Source of the DNA: Pseudacidovorax sp.
GTDB lineage: Bacteria; Pseudomonadota; Gammaproteobacteria; Burkholderiales; Burkholderiaceae_C
Length of the DNA stretch: 64,000 nucleotides
Direction: 5' to 3'
Assembly (NCBI RefSeq): GCF_017991995.1
Contig: NZ_JAGOPN010000004.1
Span: 124,001 to 188,000, forward strand
In this document: piece after piece, positions 37,611 to 46,004 of the stretch
How the letters are laid out: each line of letters begins with the position of its first letter
Position numbering within the stretch: position 1 is the stretch's first letter
Notes under the pieces: model-generated
What the model was told of the DNA's origin: nothing
The model's database searches: none
What the model saw: the letters and a program-made list of their open reading frames with translations, nothing else
Made by a program: the position numbers and the translations under genes

Positions 37611-39146
37611 ATGAAGCCGCGCGCAGGCTGGGTCGCGATGCTGGCCGCGGGCGCCTGCGCGCTCGCGCTGCCGGGCGCGGCGGCGCAGTCGGCCGCCGCT
37701 TCGGCGGCCGATGCACGCACGCTCACGCCCCGCCGCTTCATCCAGCTGGTGGTGGACCGCAATGCCGAGATCGCCTATGCACGCCTGCAGGCCCGCATCG
37801 CCGACCGCGGCCTGGCGGCCGAGGCCTCGCTCTATCAGCCGACGGCCTTCGGCTCGGTGCGCCACGAAAGCCGGCGCCGCCAGCGCACGGCCGAGGAGCA
37901 GCTCTCGTCCCTGGCCGCCCGCACCTCGGTGCTGGACGAGATGGTGAACACCGCCGAGGCCGGGCTGCGCATGCGCGCCTCCACCGGCGCGGAGATCAGC
38001 ACCAGCCTGCAGCGCTCCCTGCGCCGCAACAACCTCATCGAGGCCCTCTACAACGATGGCAGCGACCGCGAGGCCACGGCGCAACTGGTGGTCACCGTGC
38101 GCCAGCCGCTGCTCAAGGGCCGCGGCACCGATGCCGTCGAGGCCGACCTGCGCGTGGCCGAACTCGAGCGCGAGGTGGGCTACTGGACCTTCCGCCAGCA
38201 GCTGCTCAAGATGGGCAGCGAGGCCCTGTCCGCCTACTGGCAACTGCAGCGTGCGTATCGCTCGCACCCGCTGCGCCAGCGCCTGCTGGACAACGCCCGC
38301 GAAGCGCTGGCCGATGCGCGCGAGCGCGCGGCCGCCGGCCGTGTGGCCGTCACCGTCGAGGACGAGGCCCGCGCCCTGCTGTCGATGCGCGAGAGCGAGT
38401 TGTTACGCAGCAGCCAGGCCATCGTCGAGGCCGAGGCCCGCATCCGCACGCTGCTGGACCTGCCGCCCGAGGACGGCGCCTGGGCCCTGCCGGCGCTGGC
38501 GCCGGTGCCCGGCGACGAGGCCGCAGCCGCCGGGGCCTGGGAGCGCCGCCTCGACCAGTGGCCGCCCTTCCAGATCGCCAGCCTGCGCGTGCGCCAGAAC
38601 CAGCACCGGCTGGATTTCGCGCGCAACCAGGCCCAACCACAGCTGGACCTGCAGGCCAACTGGGGCTCGCACGGCCTGGGCCGCAATCCCCATTCGGCCA
38701 TGAACCCCGTGCCCCACAACCGCTACCCCGACTGGTACGTGGGCCTGTACTACGAGCAGCCGCTCGGCGGCACCACGCGCCCCGAGGCGCAGTACCAGGG
38801 CCAGCAGCTCAAGCTGGAGCAGGCCGAGCTGGAGGCACGCAACGCCCGCATCGGCTTCGCCAACGACTGGCGCAGCCGGTCCGAGGCGCTGCAGCTGGCC
38901 CGGCGCGATGTCGAGCAGCTGCGCGCCGACCTCGACAGCCGCGCCCGCCTGCTGCGGGCCGACGAGTCCGGCCTGCGCGACCAGCTGGTGCCGCGCGCCC
39001 GCGTGCTGCGCCGCGAGGCCGAGACGCTGGAGAGCGAGCTGCGCCTGATCGAGGGCGAGGCCCGGCTGTGGACGGCCCTCACCTTGTTCCAGCAGTCCGA
39101 AGGGCTGCTGCTCACCGCCTACGGCGTGGACGTCACATGGCAATGA
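37611..39146 (+). CDS. TolC-family outer-membrane export protein
   Basis: A 511-residue protein with signal peptide MKPRAGWVAMLAAGACALALPGAAAQ. The TolC-type long helices are visible (NAEIAYARLQARIADRGLAAEASLYQPTAFG; LRVRQNQHRLDFARNQAQPQLDLQANWG), as is the strand pair around YVGLYYEQPLGGTTRPEAQYQGQQLKLEQAELEARNARIGF. There is no lipobox. It should form the outer-membrane channel for the adaptors encoded next. The stop overlaps the next ATG (ATGA). Confidence 0.88.
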   Translation: MKPRAGWVAMLAAGACALALPGAAAQSAAASAADARTLTPRRFIQLVVDRNAEIAYARLQARIADRGLAAEASLYQPTAFGSVRHESRRRQRTAEEQLSSLAARTSVLDEMVNTAEAGLRMRASTGAEISTSLQRSLRRNNLIEALYNDGSDREATAQLVVTVRQPLLKGRGTDAVEADLRVAELEREVGYWTFRQQLLKMGSEALSAYWQLQRAYRSHPLRQRLLDNAREALADARERAAAGRVAVTVEDEARALLSMRESELLRSSQAIVEAEARIRTLLDLPPEDGAWALPALAPVPGDEAAAAGAWERRLDQWPPFQIASLRVRQNQHRLDFARNQAQPQLDLQANWGSHGLGRNPHSAMNPVPHNRYPDWYVGLYYEQPLGGTTRPEAQYQGQQLKLEQAELEARNARIGFANDWRSRSEALQLARRDVEQLRADLDSRARLLRADESGLRDQLVPRARVLRREAETLESELRLIEGEARLWTALTLFQQSEGLLLTAYGVDVTWQ

Positions 39147-40009
39147 AACGACGCCCCGGCACCGACCGCCTGCGGGGCCGGCACGCCGCCGCCCTCGATG
39201 TGCGCGCCGCGGCCTTCGGCCTGCTGCTGCTGGCCGCCAGCGCCGCGCTGCATGCGCGCGAATTCACCGGCCTGGTCCATGCGCGGCACGACCTGCTGCT
39301 GAGCGTGAGCGTGCCCGGCGTCGTGGCCCGCGTGCCCGTGGCCGTGGGCCAGCGGGTGGAGGCACGCACGCCGCTGCTCTACATCGACGAGCGCATCCAG
39401 GCCACCGAGGTTCAGCGGCGCCGGGTGATGCTGGACGACCTCTCCGAGCTGCGTGCCACCGAGGAGCGCGTGCGCACCCTCGCGCCGCTGTACGAGGACA
39501 CGCGCAAGCTGCTCAACGCCCGCGGCGCGGTCAGCCGCGACGAGGTCGCGCGGCTGGAGCTGGACCTCGTCACCGCGCGCGGCCGCGTCGCCCAGTTGCA
39601 GGCGCAGAAGGTGCGCGAGCGTGTCGAGCTGGCTGCGGCCGAGCAGGAGCGCGAGTTGCGCCGCCTGAGCGCCCCCGTGGCCGGCGTGGTCACGCGCGTG
39701 GACACCGACGTGGGCGAATGGGCCAAGCCCGGCGACGCGCTGATCCAGCTGGTGGACGCCGACAACTGCTACCTCAAGCTCAACCTGCCGCCGGCCGCCG
39801 CGCTGCCGCTCAAGGCCGGCGCCGAGCTGCCGGTGCGCTTCGACCCGGCCACGGGCGTGGCACCGGTGCGCGCCCGTGTCAGCTACATCGCGCCCGTCAT
39901 CGACGCCGCGAGCGGCCTGGTCGAGGTGCGGCTGGGCTTCGCCAACCCAAAGGGCGCGGTGCCCGCGGGCATCAAGGGCATCGTGGACCTTCAGGAAGGG
40001 AGCCGCTGA
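39143..40009 (+). CDS. HlyD-type periplasmic adaptor
   Basis: A 288-residue adaptor with an N-terminal hydrophobic signal/anchor (AAFGLLLLAASAALHA), a biotinyl-lipoyl half-motif (LLSVSVPGVVARVPVAVGQRVEARTPLLYID), a short helical hairpin (about residues 80-170), the second half-motif (LRRLSAPVAGVVTRVDTDVGEWAKPGDAL) and a beta-barrel domain. It is a compact membrane-fusion protein, likely the partner of the TolC-family gene just before it. Coupled at both ends (ATGA and TGATG). An ATG at 39137 would add two residues. Confidence 0.88.
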   Translation: MKRRPGTDRLRGRHAAALDVRAAAFGLLLLAASAALHAREFTGLVHARHDLLLSVSVPGVVARVPVAVGQRVEARTPLLYIDERIQATEVQRRRVMLDDLSELRATEERVRTLAPLYEDTRKLLNARGAVSRDEVARLELDLVTARGRVAQLQAQKVRERVELAAAEQERELRRLSAPVAGVVTRVDTDVGEWAKPGDALIQLVDADNCYLKLNLPPAAALPLKAGAELPVRFDPATGVAPVRARVSYIAPVIDAASGLVEVRLGFANPKGAVPAGIKGIVDLQEGSR

Positions 40010-41889
40010 TGGGCGCGGCCGACCATCCCCACACGCTCGGCGCGCCGGACGCGCTGGGGCTGGTGCAGGCCCTGCAGGCGCTGCGCCGCCGCTCCACTGG
40101 CGAGCCCGGCTTCTGGGACGAGTACGCCGCGGGCCTGCGTCACCTGTGCCGCGCCCGCCGCGTGTGGATCGCCGGCCGCGTCGATGCCACCGCCGATCCC
40201 GTGCTGGCCGACGGCAGCGGCTGGCAGTGGCTGGGCGCCGCCGCCGAGGCGGCCCTGCCCGTGGCGGGCGTGATCGAGGCCGCCACGCTGGCCAGCCTGC
40301 AGGCCCTGGCGCCGCGTGCGGCCGACAAGGGCTTTGCGCTGATGCCCGTCACGCACGAGGGCGTCGCGTTGTTCCACCTGGCCGTGCGGCAGGCCGGCGA
40401 GCGGCCGGTGCTGGCCCTCATCGAGATTCCCCAGCGCGAGCGCGCCAGCCTCAACGAACTGGCCCTGCGCGCCCAGCTCGTGGCCGACATGCCGGGCGTC
40501 GGCGCCCCGGCCGGCGCGCCGGTGGGTGAGGGCGTCCCGGCCGCCTCGCCCACGCTGCCCGCCCTGCTGGCGCTGGCCACCGAGGTGCAGCGCGAGGCCC
40601 ACGGCAGTGCCGCCCGGCTGGCCCTGGTCAACGGCCTGGCCGCCCTCTGCGGCGCCTCGCACGTGGCCCTGGGCTGGGTCGACGAGGGCCGTGCGCAGCT
40701 GGCCGCCATCAGCCACCTGGATCGCTTCGAGGCCGGCACCGACCTGGTCGCCCTGGTCGAGGCCGCCATGGACGAGAGCCTGGCGCACGAGGGCGTGCTG
40801 CAGGCCGAGCAGGCGCCCGTGCTGCAGCGCCTGGGCGAGGCCCTGGGCCTGCCCGCGGTGTGCGCAATGGCCATCGGCCCCGAGGACGGCCCGCCCGAGG
40901 CCGTGCTGCTCTTCGCGCTGCCCGAAGGCCGCGGCGTGGACGAGCCCGGCCTGGCCCGGGTGCGTGGCATGGCCGCGCTGGTGCTGCCGCGCCTGGCCGA
41001 GCTGCGCCAGCGCGAGCGCTGGTGGGGCCTGCGTGCGCGCGACGCCCTGCGCTTGCGCCTGGCGTCCTGGCTGGGGCCGCGCCATGTGTGGCCCAAGGCC
41101 GTGGCCGTCGCGGCCGGCCTGTTCGTGCTGTATGCCGCCTTCGGCACCTGGGATTACCGCGTGCACGGCACCGGCCAGCTCGCCACCGACAGCACGCGGT
41201 TGCTGGCGGCCGGCTACGACGGCCGCGTCGACAGCGCCGAGGCCAGCGCCGGCGAGCGTGTGCAGGGCGGCCAACTGCTGGCCACGCTCGACACGCGCGA
41301 GCTGCGCCAGCAGGAGAACGATGCCGATGCCGAGATGCGCCGCTTCGGCGCCGAGGCCGACAAGGCCCGCGCCGCCGCCGCCTGGGCCGAGATGGAAGTG
41401 GCCAGCGCCCGCCAGCGCCAGGCCCAGGCGCGCCTGGCCCGCGTGCGCGAGGCGCTGTCCCAGGCCGAAGTGCGTGCGCCCTTCGACGGCGTGATCGTCG
41501 AGGGCGAGCGCAAGGACCTGCTCGGCGCCCCGGTCAAGAAGGGCGACAAGCTCTTTCGCATCGCCCGCGTCGAAGGCCTGTACGTGGTGGCCACCGTGCC
41601 CGAGGGCGACATGCCCCTGGTGCCCGCGCAGGCCAGCGGCGAGCTGGTGCTGGTCAGCGACCCCGACCGCCGCATCCCGCTGCGGGTGACGGCGGTGATC
41701 CCCGTGGCCCAGACCAAGGGCCAGGACGGCAACCAGTTCCTGCTGCGCGCCGAGATGCAGCAGCCCGCCGCCGACTGGTGGCGGCCGGGCATGAGTGGCG
41801 CCGTGCGCATCGACGCGGGCGAACGCAACGTGGCGTGGATCCTGACCCACCGGCTGGTGGACAAGCTGCGCCTGTGGCTGTGGTGGTAG
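40009..41889 (+). CDS. HlyD-family adaptor with N-terminal GAF-like region
   Basis: A 626-residue protein in two parts. Residues 1-345 look cytoplasmic: two alpha/beta stretches (around CRARRVWIAGRVDATADPVL and LCGASHVALGWVDEGRAQLAAISHLDRFEAGTDLV ... GLPAVCAMAIGPEDGPPEAVLLFALP) have the GAF sensory-domain pattern. A membrane helix at about 359-378 (VWPKAVAVAAGLFVLYAAF) is followed by a periplasmic HlyD module: YDGRVDSAEASAGERVQGGQLLATLD, a coiled hairpin, then RAPFDGVIVEGERKDLLGAPVKKGDKLF. The layout suggests an adaptor that senses a cytoplasmic signal. It overlaps the previous stop by 1 bp. Confidence 0.82.
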   Translation: MGAADHPHTLGAPDALGLVQALQALRRRSTGEPGFWDEYAAGLRHLCRARRVWIAGRVDATADPVLADGSGWQWLGAAAEAALPVAGVIEAATLASLQALAPRAADKGFALMPVTHEGVALFHLAVRQAGERPVLALIEIPQRERASLNELALRAQLVADMPGVGAPAGAPVGEGVPAASPTLPALLALATEVQREAHGSAARLALVNGLAALCGASHVALGWVDEGRAQLAAISHLDRFEAGTDLVALVEAAMDESLAHEGVLQAEQAPVLQRLGEALGLPAVCAMAIGPEDGPPEAVLLFALPEGRGVDEPGLARVRGMAALVLPRLAELRQRERWWGLRARDALRLRLASWLGPRHVWPKAVAVAAGLFVLYAAFGTWDYRVHGTGQLATDSTRLLAAGYDGRVDSAEASAGERVQGGQLLATLDTRELRQQENDADAEMRRFGAEADKARAAAAWAEMEVASARQRQAQARLARVREALSQAEVRAPFDGVIVEGERKDLLGAPVKKGDKLFRIARVEGLYVVATVPEGDMPLVPAQASGELVLVSDPDRRIPLRVTAVIPVAQTKGQDGNQFLLRAEMQQPAADWWRPGMSGAVRIDAGERNVAWILTHRLVDKLRLWLWW

Positions 41890-41904
41890 CGGAGCGCACA
41901 CGAC

Positions 41905-44052
41905 ATGCCCGGCGCCGCCTTCAGTGACACCTGGTACCGCGTGGCCGGCCAGCGCGTGGCGCTGCAGCCGGCCGTGCAGGCGCGGGCCCAGCGCTACCGC
42001 GGCCAGCTGTGGTTCGTGCTGGAGGACGTCTACGCCCACCGCTTCTTCCGCGTCACGCCGCAGGCCTACGACTTCGCCCGCGCGCTCGACACCGGCCGCA
42101 CCGTCGACGAGGTCTGGCGCGAGTACGTGCGCGTGCACGGCGCCGCCGCGCCGGGGCAGGACGAGGTGGTGCGCCTGCTGTCGCAGCTGCACGTGTCCAA
42201 CATGCTCGTGACGGCCGGCTCGCCCGACAGCCATGCCATCGACGAGCGCAGCCGCCGCCAGAAGGACCGCGAGCTGCAGGGCAAGCTGCTGTCCTTCCTG
42301 TACGTGCGGGTGCCGGTGTTCAACCCCAACCGGCTGCTCGACCGCCTGCGTCCGCTCGTCATGGCCTGCACCGGCCGCGCCGCGGGCGTGGTGTGGCTGC
42401 TGGCCGTGCTGGCCGGCGTGTGGACGGCGGTGGAGCATTCCGAGCGCCTGGGCCGCCATGCCGACGGCGTGCTCTCGCTGTCCAACCTGCCCTGGCTCTA
42501 CCTGGGCATGACGCTGCTGAAGGTGCTGCACGAGACGGCGCATGCCTTCGTGGTCAAGCGCTACGGCGGGCAGGTCCACACCTTCGGCGTGATGTTCCTC
42601 ATCTTCACGCCGCTGCCCTACGTGGACGCCACCGCCACCTGGGGCTTCGGCAGCCGCTGGCGGCGCGCCTACGTGGGCCTGGCGGGCGTGGCCACCGAGC
42701 TGTTCTTCGCCGCCCTGGCCGCGCTGGTGTGGGCCCACACGGCGGAGGGACCGCTCAATGGGCTGGCCTTCAACATCATGTTCATCGGCTCGGTCTCGGC
42801 GCTGCTGTTCAACGGCAACCCGCTGCTGCGCTTCGACGCCTACTACGTGCTCACCGACCTGGTGGAGATGCCCAACCTCTACCAGAAGGGCCAGCAGCAG
42901 GTGCTGGCCTGGTGCGACCGCGTGCTGCTGGGCAACCGCGCCGCCGCCGGCCCCGCCACCGATGCGACCGAGCGCCTGTGGTTCACCGCCTACGGCTGGG
43001 CCAGCTTCGCCTACCGCCTGCTGCTGAGCGCGACCATCCTGCTGACCACGCTGGACAAGTGGTTCGGCGTCGGCCTGGCGCTGCTGGCCACCACCGTCGT
43101 CACGCTGCTGGTGCTGCCGGGGCGCAAGTTCGCCGCCTACCTGGCCGGCCCGGCCGTGGCCGGGCGCCGCACGCGGGCCGTGGGCACCGTGGCGGGCCTG
43201 GTGCTGGTGGCCTACGTGCTGGCCGCCTGGGTGCCGCTGCCCCATGCGGTGCGCGTGCCCGGCGTGCTGGAGGCGCAGCGCCGCGCGCTGCTCTTCGTCG
43301 AATCGCCCGGCGTGCTCACCGAGCTTCGCGTGCGCCACGGCCAGAGCGTGCGCCGCGGCGAGGTGCTGGCCGAGCTGCGCAATCCCGACCTCGACCTCAA
43401 CATCGACCTGGCCGCCCTGCAGCTGGATGAGCTGCGCACCCTGCAACTGCAGTCCCTGCAGCGCACGCCCGCCGACGCCGCGCCGCTGCAGGTGCGCATC
43501 GACGCCACCCGTCAGCAGCTGGACGAACTGCGCGCCCTGCGCGAGCGCCTCACCGTGCGCGCCCCGCAGGACGGCGAATGGGTGGCGCCCCAGCTGCACG
43601 AGCGCCGCCAAGCCTGGATCGAGCGCGGCCAACTACTGGGCGAGGTGGTCGATGCGGGCCACTACCGCTTCAGCGCCGTGCTTGCGCAGGGCGACGCGGC
43701 CGACCTGTTCTCCGCACCGCCGGTGGCCGGCGAGCTGCGGCTGGCCGGCCAGGCCGGGCAGGGCATCGCCGTGCAGCGGCTGGAGGTGATCCCCTACCAG
43801 CGCGAGCGCCTGGCCTCGCCGGCCCTGGGCCTGCCCGGCGGCGGCGAGGTGGCCGTGCGGCCGGACGACAGCACCGGCACGCTGGCGGCCGAATCCTTCT
43901 TCGAACTGCGTGCACCGCTGCCCGCCGGCGCGCCGGCCACCACCTATGCCGGCATGTCCGGCGTGCTGCGGGTGGCCCTGCCCGCGCAGCCGCTGTGGGA
44001 TCGCTTCCACAAGGGCTTCCTGCAACTGCTGCAGAAGAGGTACGCGCTGTGA
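41905..44052 (+). CDS. M50 (site-2 protease type) metallopeptidase fused to HlyD-like adaptor
   Basis: A 715-residue multi-pass protein. Residues 1-115 form a cytoplasmic domain resembling PqqD-like peptide-binding segments (FFRVTPQAYDFARALDTGRTVDEVWREY). Membrane helices begin near 155. The zinc motif HETAH starts at residue 209, and the third ligand Asp is in NPLLRFDAYYVLTDLVEMPN near 304, both intact. More helices run to about 440. The C-terminal third is HlyD-like: FVESPGVLTELRVRHGQSVRRGEVLAELRNPDLD, a short coiled segment, then RAPQDGEWVAPQ. Related HlyD-M50 fusions are known in peptide-export loci. The last codons overlap the next gene (GTGA). Confidence 0.87.
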   Translation: MPGAAFSDTWYRVAGQRVALQPAVQARAQRYRGQLWFVLEDVYAHRFFRVTPQAYDFARALDTGRTVDEVWREYVRVHGAAAPGQDEVVRLLSQLHVSNMLVTAGSPDSHAIDERSRRQKDRELQGKLLSFLYVRVPVFNPNRLLDRLRPLVMACTGRAAGVVWLLAVLAGVWTAVEHSERLGRHADGVLSLSNLPWLYLGMTLLKVLHETAHAFVVKRYGGQVHTFGVMFLIFTPLPYVDATATWGFGSRWRRAYVGLAGVATELFFAALAALVWAHTAEGPLNGLAFNIMFIGSVSALLFNGNPLLRFDAYYVLTDLVEMPNLYQKGQQQVLAWCDRVLLGNRAAAGPATDATERLWFTAYGWASFAYRLLLSATILLTTLDKWFGVGLALLATTVVTLLVLPGRKFAAYLAGPAVAGRRTRAVGTVAGLVLVAYVLAAWVPLPHAVRVPGVLEAQRRALLFVESPGVLTELRVRHGQSVRRGEVLAELRNPDLDLNIDLAALQLDELRTLQLQSLQRTPADAAPLQVRIDATRQQLDELRALRERLTVRAPQDGEWVAPQLHERRQAWIERGQLLGEVVDAGHYRFSAVLAQGDAADLFSAPPVAGELRLAGQAGQGIAVQRLEVIPYQRERLASPALGLPGGGEVAVRPDDSTGTLAAESFFELRAPLPAGAPATTYAGMSGVLRVALPAQPLWDRFHKGFLQLLQKRYAL

Positions 44053-46004
44053 TCCTGCCCGGCGCCGACGCCTCCCACGACAGCACGCCGGCCGCGCCCG
44101 CGCTGCGCTCGCCCTGGGCCGGGCGCAGCACGCTGCCCGGCTGGTGGCGCCTGCAGGCCTGGCGCCGGCAGGCGATGCTGGCCGCCCTGCTGCAGGCGGC
44201 CCGCGCCGCCGAGCCGCCGTTGCAGCTGCTGGACGACGAGGCGCTGGCGGCATGCGCGCGCCAGGCCCGCCACGCCCTGCGCGCCGCCGTCCTGCGCGCC
44301 GGCGAGGCCGCCACGAGCGCCACCGTGCCCGCATGGGGCGCGGCTGCCGCGGCGGCGGCCGAGCTGGCCTCGCGCAGCCTGGGCCAGCGGCCCGCGCCGG
44401 CCCAGCTGCAGGCCGCCCTGGCCATGGCGCAGGGCCGGCTGGTCGAGGCCGGCGCCTGCAGCGGCAAGAGCCTCGCCATCGCGCTGGCCGCCGTGCTGGG
44501 CGCCTGGGCCGGCCGCCGCTGCCACCTGGTGTGCGGCAACGAACTGCTGGCCGCGCGCCATGCCGCCGCCTTCGGGCCGCTGTACCTGCGCTGCGGCGTG
44601 CCCTGCGCCGTGCTGCCGCCCCAGGCCCCGGCAGAAGCCGCGCCGCAGGCCTACGGCGCGCAGGTGCTGCTCGTCACCGCCCGCCGCCTCCTGGCCGACC
44701 GGCTGCGCGATCCCGCGCTGTGGCCGCGTGCCACGCCCTGCTGGGCCCTGGTGGACGACGCCGACCGCGTGCTCATCGACGACGCCGTGCATCCGCACGT
44801 GGCCAGCGAGCCCGGCCACAACCCGCTGCTGCTGGAGGCCATCGCCTGCGCGCAGGGGCTGGCCGAGGGCTTCCGCGCCGGCGAGCACTACCACGACCGC
44901 CGCCGGCTGCTGCGCTTCACCCCCGCGGGCCAGGCGCTGCTGGCCGAGGTGGAGGCGCGGCTGCCCCCCTTCTGGCGCGCGCCCCGCCGGCGCGACGAGC
45001 TGCTGATGCAGGCGCTGGTGGTGCGCGACCGGCTGGTGCGCGGCCGCCACTACGACGTGCAGCCCGGCCCGGCCGGCGGCGCACGCATCGTGCTGGGCGG
45101 CGAGATGCCGCTGGCGCAGCTGGTGCCCGAGCGCAGCCTGCACACCGGCCTGCTGCAGGCGCTGGAGGCGCGCGAGGGCCTGCCGCTGTCGCATCCGCCC
45201 GCCACCCGCGGCCGGCTGTCGCACCAGGAGCTCTTCGGCGGCTACCGGCTGCTGGGCGGCATCGCCTCGTCGCTGCGCGGGCTGGAGTCCGAGCTGTGGC
45301 GCATCTACGGCGCCGTGGTGCTGCGCCAGCCGCGCACCGCCCCGCCGCTCGCCCTGCGGCATGCCCTGGCGGCGACCGATGACGAGGTGCGTGCCCGCCA
45401 GGCCGCCGAGGCCGTGGCCGAGGCCGTGCGGCAGGGCGCCGCCGTGCTGGTGGGTCTGCGCCGCATGGAGAGCTTCCGCCTGCTGGTGCCCGCGCTGCGC
45501 GCCCATGGCCTCAGCCCCGCCGTGCTGGGCGCCGCCGCCCCGGGCCCCGACGACGGGCTGCTGCGTCCCGGCGAGGTCGTGCTGGTGCCCGAGCCGCTGC
45601 TGGCCGGCCTGGATGTGCGCACGGTGCCGGTCACGACGCCGCTGCAGCTGCTGCTGCCCGAGCCGCTGGATTCGGCCCGCACCGAGGCGCTCTTCCATGC
45701 CCGCGGCCAGCGCCTGCCGGCGCCGCGCCGCGGCCTTCGGCTGTGGTCCGCCCCCGCCGGCACGCCGCTGGCGGCCGCCGTCGCGCGGCTGGAGTCGGCC
45801 CTGCCGGCGCGCCTGGCCGATCCCCTGGCGCTGGTGCTGCTGCGCACCGGCTTGCGCCTGCAGCGCGCCGTTGCCGCGCGCCAGGCGCGCCGCCAGCGGC
45901 GCCAGCTCTTCCTGCACGAGCAGCAGCTCGTGCTCCAACTCTCCTTCGCCGCCCGCGGCGAAGCCCCTGTCCTGCGAGGTGAACTGCATGCCCCCCTTCC
46001 TTGA
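44049..46004 (+). CDS. SecA-like preprotein translocase ATPase, degenerate
   Basis: A 651-residue protein that follows the SecA motor in order but is shorter (SecA is about 900). The nucleotide loop reads GACSGKSLAIAL where SecA has TGEGKT. Motif II reads ALVDDADRVLIDDA where SecA has VDEVDSILIDEA, so Glu is replaced by Asp. HYDVQPGPAGG-like and LGGIASSLRGLESELWRIYG segments match SecA positions KLAGMTGTA-xTE-EF. A preprotein-binding-like middle part is present, while the helical scaffold, C-terminal linker and zinc finger are missing. The start is a GTG overlapping the M50 stop. It may drive export or chaperone the giant protein (inference). Confidence 0.75.
   Translation: MILPGADASHDSTPAAPALRSPWAGRSTLPGWWRLQAWRRQAMLAALLQAARAAEPPLQLLDDEALAACARQARHALRAAVLRAGEAATSATVPAWGAAAAAAAELASRSLGQRPAPAQLQAALAMAQGRLVEAGACSGKSLAIALAAVLGAWAGRRCHLVCGNELLAARHAAAFGPLYLRCGVPCAVLPPQAPAEAAPQAYGAQVLLVTARRLLADRLRDPALWPRATPCWALVDDADRVLIDDAVHPHVASEPGHNPLLLEAIACAQGLAEGFRAGEHYHDRRRLLRFTPAGQALLAEVEARLPPFWRAPRRRDELLMQALVVRDRLVRGRHYDVQPGPAGGARIVLGGEMPLAQLVPERSLHTGLLQALEAREGLPLSHPPATRGRLSHQELFGGYRLLGGIASSLRGLESELWRIYGAVVLRQPRTAPPLALRHALAATDDEVRARQAAEAVAEAVRQGAAVLVGLRRMESFRLLVPALRAHGLSPAVLGAAAPGPDDGLLRPGEVVLVPEPLLAGLDVRTVPVTTPLQLLLPEPLDSARTEALFHARGQRLPAPRRGLRLWSAPAGTPLAAAVARLESALPARLADPLALVLLRTGLRLQRAVAARQARRQRRQLFLHEQQLVLQLSFAARGEAPVLRGELHAPLP

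Noticed and set aside
39991..43632. A 1,213-codon minus-strand open frame opposite the HlyD and M50 genes
   Set aside because: Low-complexity His/Gln/Ala/Gly translation; the plus-strand genes carry clear zinc and adaptor motifs.
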